A DNA stretch of 35,342 nucleotides from Nymphaea colorata (Eukaryota; Streptophyta; Magnoliopsida; Nymphaeales; Nymphaeaceae). Position numbers and translations under genes: made by a program. Below are positions 29,427-35,342 of this stretch, one piece after another (positions within the stretch are counted from its first letter, which is position 1; the number at the start of each line of letters is the position of its first letter). The stretch spans positions 1-35,342 of the forward strand of contig NW_022204954.1 in assembly GCF_008831285.2 (NCBI RefSeq). The letters are read 5' to 3'. The notes beneath the pieces were generated by a model. The model saw nothing but the letters and a program-made list of their open reading frames with translations. It ran no database searches and was not told where the DNA came from.

Positions 29427-32390
29427 ATGGATTCGGGGAAACTCTCATACAATATCGATAACATCTTCGGTTCAACTTCCACATCGGTCAACTTGCTGGC
29501 CCAGGCCTAGGGATGCCTCATCTACGTGAGCGGGTCATTCATCGTATTTTACAGTCCTAAGCTTGACGAACAGGTGGCATACCTGCGTCACTCTAGCAAC
29601 CTCATCACTGCTATCACTGTCAGTAGCGATGAGAAGATGATGGCTGTGGCTGATCGAGCGAAACCGCCCACTGTTTCGGTCTATTCGATACAGAATTTGG
29701 AGTCACTTAGGGGAACAGCAGAAAAACCTATGCATGTATTAAAGGGACACAAACATAGCGTCGACCTGTTGGCTTTTTCACCCAATAATAAGTACATACT
29801 TTCGCTATCCAACCACGATGGATCGATGTTTCTATGGGAGAAGGGTGAATGCCTCACCAAGAACCGAGTAAGTAAGACCGTAGCAAGGGCGGTGTTCGAT
29901 AGAAATGGGGATTTGGTGACGGTGGGAAGGGGGTATTTGAAGGTGTGGAAATTCAATGGAGGAGATGTGTCCAGACGGAAAGAGGAGGAGTGCTGGATCA
30001 TGTAGGGAAAAGTGCTCACCTTCGGCAAGACCTTCTCAAGCAAGGATTTCGTAGAGCTTGTGTTTTACGGGGAAAAGGTATTGCTGCTGTCAAGCGACGG
30101 CATGCTGTGCATAATGGCTGCTAATTACGAGAAGGTGGAGAAGTGGATCGACCTGGTGATGCCCAAAGCTGTTGGATTGAAAGTGGTGGGGAATCTTGCT
30201 CTCTGTGGAGGAGATAATGCACTCATTAAATCCGTAGATCTAGATACACTCACATTGAGACATAAGTTTCCAAAACCTCCTCCGCCCAGCAAAGAGAACT
30301 TAAATGAATAAGAAGAACTAACGTATGGTGAGGAATAGTAATTCCCTGCATGCCAAGCTATTCTTCAAGTGAGTGACTTCATCGTCACCCTCTACTCCAG
30401 TCGTACCATCTTTATCTGGCAACTGGGATAGTAGCCAATCGCCATCCGTTCCATCATCTCCCACCGCGCGCCAGTCCATTCCCTGTCCCTCCTGCAATAG
30501 GTAAAAGGGGATATAACTTTCTTCGGCTCTTCTTCTGAGGACGGAACTGTGAGACTGTGGCACTTCTACAAGAAGGAGTTCGAGGGAGAGAAGCGGTCAA
30601 TCGATATTGCACAGGCCATAGGGATCAAGCGAAACGTATACTGTCGCAATTTGACAAGAATTATATACTCTGACTCGTAGTTACCCATCATTCGCATTCG
30701 TCTATACCAGCGTAACTCAATTGCTTGCATCTCTTCCCAAGAGTTCCTGCTTTATTCCTTATAAAATTTCCAACTTTTATTGCTTCACAACTTCGAAGAC
30801 GAGCACGGTAAGCATGCAAGCCGTTTCCTCTCTTTGGATACGCATGAGGATGTGGTTTACTTGGGAGATGAGGCTGGCAAGTTGAGATTGTATCGGCCTC
30901 AGGGCGAATCCCTGGCCAAGTTGAGGGAATTTTCACTTTAAATGCCCATATAATCACTGCAAATCTTCTCCAAACGTGTCCTAGTCTACGGTAAAAGCCG
31001 TCTCAAATGCCTTACGCTTTAGGGAGAGACCCTCCTGAACCAATACAATGTGGAATGTGGAGTTGGCTTTGGAAATAATGTCATTTATTGCGAAAAAAAT
31101 ACAGCAGTCATATACAATTTGACCCGCAGTCGCAAATCAGGAAGTGTATCCTTGGCTCACTAGCTCGACAATAATGAAAACATCCGAATGGCAAGGAGCA
31201 ACTCATGGCTTATCGTCATGCTAACAACAAAAAACAAGCTCATAATAACTAATTTCTCATGTGCAGTCCTCTACTCCGAATAATTAAGCTAGTCCGTCAC
31301 TGATATGTCTATAACCTAAGGCGGAGAGCTGCTTTTGGCTACTGAGAGTGGGAGCGTGTTGGTAAGGCGGCAGGAGAGTAACCGTTACGTGAGAATTGAC
31401 GAGAAGGTGAAAAGATGGTTCGAGATGAATGATATGAGCTGGATGGATGGAAGCGTGTGGGCCAGTTCCAAGCATAGAAGCCATTCCCTTTCCAACCAGC
31501 AGCTCGAAGGAGTCTAAAATCAAAATAGTCTACGAATCGACAATCAAAATAGCATCCGTTTGGGTGATGAGTCAGTCTTCAAGAGCATTGGCATGGTTCC
31601 TCCCCGTTCGGACCTTGCCCTTTCCTACAAAAACGACCAAAACAAACGATCCATCTTCAACCCTGGCCAAATATGCGCACAAGCCAACCAGATATACCAA
31701 AACGTGAAGGAAATCATGAAGAATAGAGGCGCTAGTTCCCCCACCAACCAGCACATACCTGACAAGAGCAAATCCCTCAGGAATCGCATCTTCAAAGCAA
31801 AAGATCTCTAATAAAAAAGCGAATATGTTCCCGCCTTCAGTAACAATCTGGTGTAAAGCGTTATTGGAGACTGTCCACCAAGCGCCATTAGCAAAAACTC
31901 AATAATCAACAATAACAGCGCCATCAATAACAACCATAGCAGCATCATTGGCAATCCCTTCATGAACAAGACCAACATAAATAAGAGTTCTTTGAGCAAG
32001 AATGAAAAGGAAGTGGTTTCGACTGATCACCCTGACAATGTCACCAAGAGTAAAGCTGAAGAAGATTCCATCAATTTCGGCTTTGTTTAGTTCGAAGAAC
32101 CCTCGAGAGGAAGCTTGCAACCTGACCAGTTCAATTATACTGAAACAAATAATCATAATTCTAGTGAATTTTTGGCATCTGTAGACCTGCTAATGCAAAA
32201 TTATGACCAAATACAGGATAATAGGGAATACGTGCATAGCATGCTGCTGGACCATTATTAAAATTACTAAAAATTATACAAGATGCTTAATGTATAATTT
32301 GGAAGAAAACAACAGGAATAGTGGACAAAGGCAACCAAGGAACGATTTTAGAAGTTTGCATAGGGATTTTTGGCTGGACTGTAGAAGTGA
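29427..32390 (+). CDS. WDR62/MAPKBP1-like WD40 scaffold protein
   Basis: 987 residues in one unbroken frame from ATG 29427 to TGA 32388-32390, with about 30 internal TAA/TAG codons and no intron. Two WD40 propellers appear to fill residues ~1-690: CLIYVSGSFIVFYSPKLDEQ, then VLKGHKHSVDLLAFSPNNKY and DGSMFLWEKGECL, RGYLKVWKFNG, and later GSSSEDGTVRLWHFYKKE and LGDEAGKLRLYRP. The opening, a membrane-like 'GCxVVxYxP' strand followed by HSSNLITAITVS, resembles WDR62/MAPKBP1. The C-terminal 300 residues are disordered, Asn/Ser/Lys-rich. Animal WDR62 is a spindle-pole and JNK scaffold; in a ciliate a basal-body or signalling scaffold role is inferred. Another double-propeller protein cannot be excluded. 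Confidence 0.6.
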
Positions 32391-32445
32391 AATCCCTTAG
32401 GATGATGAATAGATGTATTGACATATACGAAAACCACACATATAA

Positions 32446-33381
32446 TCAACTGAGATTCTCATCGCAAATTTTGATGATTTCCATGAGTCGCTTTTCCATT
32501 TCCTGCAGTTTCAAAGGGTCTCTTCCTTTTCTTGCTTCCTTTTTAGCACTGGGTGGAGGCGTAGGAGGGGTAGGAGGAGCATTTTCTTTGTTTGGCTTTG
32601 TTTCAGCTACGTAGTTGACCACTTAATGCTGAATTCCCAACTGTCGTTTCTTTGTATTTTCGGTATTTTATGCAATTTTGACAATTTCTTTGATGGTTTA
32701 TTCGATAGATGTTTGGCTAATTGCGCTTTGTTGTTTGGTTTCTTGTTTAGTTTCCTTGATGTCCTGCACCCACCGATTTCCTCTGTCTGTTTCTTGAAGA
32801 GCATTTTCCCTTCTCATGATGGTGCCTGCTCCAAAGAGGCGCTTCCCAATTGCCTATTTGCATTGTTCGAAGCTGGAATATTTCTCGGGGATCGTTGCAG
32901 TTGTTTACCCTTAGTTTAATTTTGAGGTAGCCTCTAACGTTACTTCCTCCTTTTCGACCTGTGGAGCCACGCTGGCAGGAGTTGGCGGAGGCAGGGGAGA
33001 AGATTCAGCCAATCTTGGCTCTGGAGGGCATTAGAGAGGCTTGAAGGAAGGGGGTGGAGCGAGTCCTATATTGGCGAACTTGCAGGGCGGGGGCGGGATA
33101 TAAAAACCTTCCTGTTTGAGTTCCACCTGTCTCACGGGGGCTCTCACTTGCGAGCTGTTAGGCGTCATGTGAATGGGATATGCGAACTGGACCTTGGCCT
33201 TGGGAGCAGAGGCATGTCGAGATGGCGACTGGAGGTGGTACCGAGGGTACTGCAATCTGGTGGTTTGCTGAGGTTCTACGTATACGCTCTTGTTGAGGAA
33301 GGATTGTGAAGTGGCGGGGGCGGTGGACTGGTGGTGGGAGAGGCTGATGCCTCTTCTGCGTTTGGGGTTCTCCATCAGCAA
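32446..33381 (-). CDS. Disordered proline-rich protein with KEN-box-like motif
   Basis: 311 residues from ATG 33381 to TGA 32448-32446, intron-free. The N-terminal half is disordered and Pro/Ser/Gln-rich (KRRRGISLSHHQ, YIPPPPCKFANIGLAPPP). A middle block, IPEKYSSFEQCKQAIGKRLF, precedes a Gln-rich helical region (IKETKQETKQQSAISQTSIE). KPNKENAPPTPPTPPPSA near residue 265 contains KENxxxP, the consensus of an APC/C KEN-box degron. The C-terminus is a short coiled coil (LKLQEMEKRLMEIIKICDEN). No family is recognised. A cell-cycle-regulated adaptor is suggested only by the KEN motif. It converges with the WDR62-like gene, 55 nt away. Confidence 0.75.
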
Positions 33382-33528
33382 TTAATTTTAATACTATTTT
33401 CTATTATTTTATTGACAGAATATTCAAATTATTGGATGGCATTTACCATCTAACTTATATGGGGGGAAATGGGATGGTATGGTGTGTATATGTGGAGCAT
33501 AGGATCGATGGTGATAAAGATGGGTGGA

Positions 33529-35132
33529 TCATAGTAGGGAATCAGTGACAGCCTCCAGGATGTCGATAAGGTCATCTCCAGCCAATTTCTCATCGGGAAT
33601 GACCACATCCCTACTCTTCTCGATATGGTAGAACTCGTAATACTTGGCATCCAGCAGTTGCAAGAGATACAGCGTCACCAGTATGGTCACCCGTGGCATG
33701 ATATTCAGCTCGAAAGTGATCTTGTCGCAACTCCTGCTCAACTACATCGTACGGATGTTGAATATCGAGCAGCATTTGGACAGGTCTTCCTACAGCTCCA
33801 CGAACTCATTGTAGAATAGGCCCAATTGCTCGAAGATCCTGTACGTTGGCAGCCTTTCCAGCCTCGATGTGAAGAAATTCTTGAACAGTTATATCCTCGA
33901 ATTCATGTCGATGAGCGCCTCGCTGGGGAAGGAGTCGCGGTATGAATCGTAGACCATCAGTATCTCAGCCGGTTTGTTCCTGCCGTCCCGCTTCAGCTTG
34001 CAGAAGAGGTCGTGGTCGAGGATGAACTCGGAGTAGATGGTGAAGGGGTCCAGCTCCGAGGTGTCCATTTGCAGCACCTAAATGCGGAAGTTGAAGTAGA
34101 GGTACTTGACTGGCTCGAAGCACTCCTCGATGCTGGAGAAGTTGGGTATTTCCAGGCCAGGCTATTCCGGCAATGAGGCCAGTTCAGCTTCCAAAACCTT
34201 CAAGTGTTCCTGCAGCTTGGCTATCTTGGCCTCGCTCTCCTTCAGCCTCTTCTCGCTTTGCTGCTAAAGCTCGGAAAAGTATTTCTACTCTGCCAGCTCG
34301 GCCTCGCTTGGCTATGCCTATAAGCTTTGGAAATAACGTTCAAATGCCATGGAATTTGCGTTGGAATTCCCCGTACGGTATGATAGGGATTTTCTGTTAA
34401 GGGATTGGCGGGATTTGTTGGAGGCTATGGATTCATACTTGCCGAAGTTTTCTTAGAAGAGGGAGGAAATGCCGTTGATGTCGAGAGTGATGCGGTTGCC
34501 CTTGAGTGTATTGCGAGGACGTTCTGCCTTGGGAGGGACAGGATCAGTATTCAGAGCTAGAGGGTCTTCGGTGGAGAATTTGAGCCATTCGTTGATGTTA
34601 AGAGTGATGCGATCTTTTTGGTTTCTTGCCTGCTCTTATACTGTCCTTTGTTGTAACTGTTGTTGTTGGGCTTTTTCGAGTCTTTCCTTTTCTGCTTGTT
34701 CCAGTCTTGCCCTTTCTCCCTCTCCTTGGCTTCTCTCATTCTTTGATTCTCAGTTTCCACTCTCAATTCTTCTTGTCTTCTTGCTTATTCTTCCCTGAGT
34801 CTTCTTTCCTCTTCTTCTTTGGCCTTCATGAGTTCCTCTCTTTCGTTCCTTCCACTTCTTGCCTATTTTCTTTGATGTTTTGATACATCCTTTTCAGCAT
34901 TTCAATTTCAGGGTCTTCATAATCTTCCACGGCCACTACTGGTTGTTCATATGTCCTGTTTATTATTTCCTGTTGAGCATTTTCGATGTTTTGTTCTCTT
35001 TGCCAATTCTCTTCTCTTGGGGGACTTCACAGGGGGATGCTAGCAGCCATTCGTCATCTTGGTGTCGGTGTACTGGAAGACCTAGGTTCTTTCCTCGAAG
35101 CGAGTTGCTCTATTTCTATGTGGGGACGTCAT
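33529..35132 (-). CDS. Subtelomeric coiled-coil protein, hypothetical
   Basis: About 534 residues from ATG 35132 to TGA 33531-33529. The N-terminal third (~residues 40-180) is a Glu/Arg/Gln coiled coil (EEERRLREEQARRQEELRVE, ERLEKAQQQQLQQ). Two similar short blocks follow: DRITLNINEWLKF and NRITLDINGISSLF, an internal duplication. After a second coiled coil (EKRLKESEAKIAKLQEHLKV) comes a folded, C-ending-codon-rich C-terminal domain of ~230 residues with FFTSRLERLPTYRIFEQLGL and IMPRVTILVTLYLLQLL. The family is not recognised. Frame breaks occur near the N-terminus (a C5 run), around 34.83 kb, and at C3 34718-34720. The start at 35132 follows 99 nt of AT-rich DNA after the telomere. Confidence 0.6.
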
Positions 35133-35231
35133 TGCTAATTTGCCACCAAATCGGAATATTATTATTTGAATTGATTCATTTGAAGGAAGTGACTTATTAT
35201 ATCAAAGGTATGCATATCATATATATCAATC
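35133..35231. other. Subtelomeric AT-rich spacer
   Basis: Only 99 nt separate the last start codon from the telomere. It must contain the promoter and 5' leader of the last gene. It has tandem TA/AT stretches (catatcatatatatcaatc) next to the telomere addition site. Confidence 0.6.
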
Positions 35232-35342
35232 GGGGTTGGGGTTGGGGTTGGGGTTGGGGTTGGGGTTGGGGTTGGGGTTGGGGTTGGGGTTGGGGTTGGG
35301 GTTGGGGTTGGGGTTGGGGTTGGGGTTGGGGTTGGGGTTGGG
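35232..35342 (+). repeat. Telomere, (GGGGTT)18.5
   Basis: 111 nt of perfect GGGGTT repeats running to the end of the window, G-rich strand 5' to 3' toward the end, as telomerase adds it. Hexameric G4T2 is the Tetrahymena-type ciliate telomere, not the G4T4 of spirotrichs. The true length cannot be judged because the assembly stops within it. Confidence 0.97.

Overview
The window is the end of a ciliate macronuclear chromosome. It finishes in a perfect GGGGTT telomere array at 35232-35342; the left edge is internal. Genes read cleanly only if TAA and TAG code for glutamine and TGA is the sole stop. One of two tandem paralogues supports Gln directly: it has CAG where its partner has TAA. Introns that I can place by homology are minute: 16 introns of 16-22 nt, 11 of them exactly 20 nt, 15 starting GTA and all ending AG. 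The code and telomere fit an oligohymenophorean, but the introns are shorter than is usual in Tetrahymena or Paramecium and the coding GC is higher, so I do not name a genus.

Layout. 1-2.3 kb: the tail of one gene, an unknown basic protein, a Myb/SANT-like protein and two doubtful small ORFs, in AT-rich DNA. 2.3-6.1 kb: a secreted protein with META-type domains at both ends, joined by a 2.35 kb array of 30-bp repeats that holds a 38-nt poly-C tract. 6.2-11.4 kb: a membrane-anchored giant of the FMP27/BLTP2 bridge-like lipid-transfer type. 11.4-13.3 kb: a probable pseudokinase. 13.4-15.8 kb: an HMG-box/histone-fold fusion, a coiled-coil protein and a histidine phosphatase. 15.8-21.1 kb, minus strand: a CEP95-like protein, WDR3/Utp12 (ribosome biogenesis) and CIAO1 (cytosolic Fe-S assembly). 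21.2-26.6 kb, plus strand: a cytosolic carboxypeptidase of the tubulin-deglutamylase family, an NT-C2/coiled-coil protein and a large P-loop GTPase. 26.6-28.2 kb: two tandem GILT-type thiol reductases, one without its second active-site cysteine. 28.3-35.1 kb: a nucleoside hydrolase, a WDR62/MAPKBP1-like WD40 protein, a protein with a KEN-box-like motif, and a coiled-coil protein only 99 nt from the telomere.

The gene set is mostly housekeeping plus cytoskeleton/centrosome functions, packed with gaps of 30-400 nt and no operon logic. No rRNA, tRNA, CRISPR array or transposon was seen. Several genes are broken by single-base shifts in short homopolymers. I read these as probable consensus errors of long-read sequencing, because the protein is sensible on both sides; intact genes of 1-3 kb lie nearby. 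Where such shifts occur, gene ends are firm but internal frames are approximate. Homology calls rest on recognised motifs and remembered family features, not on database searches.
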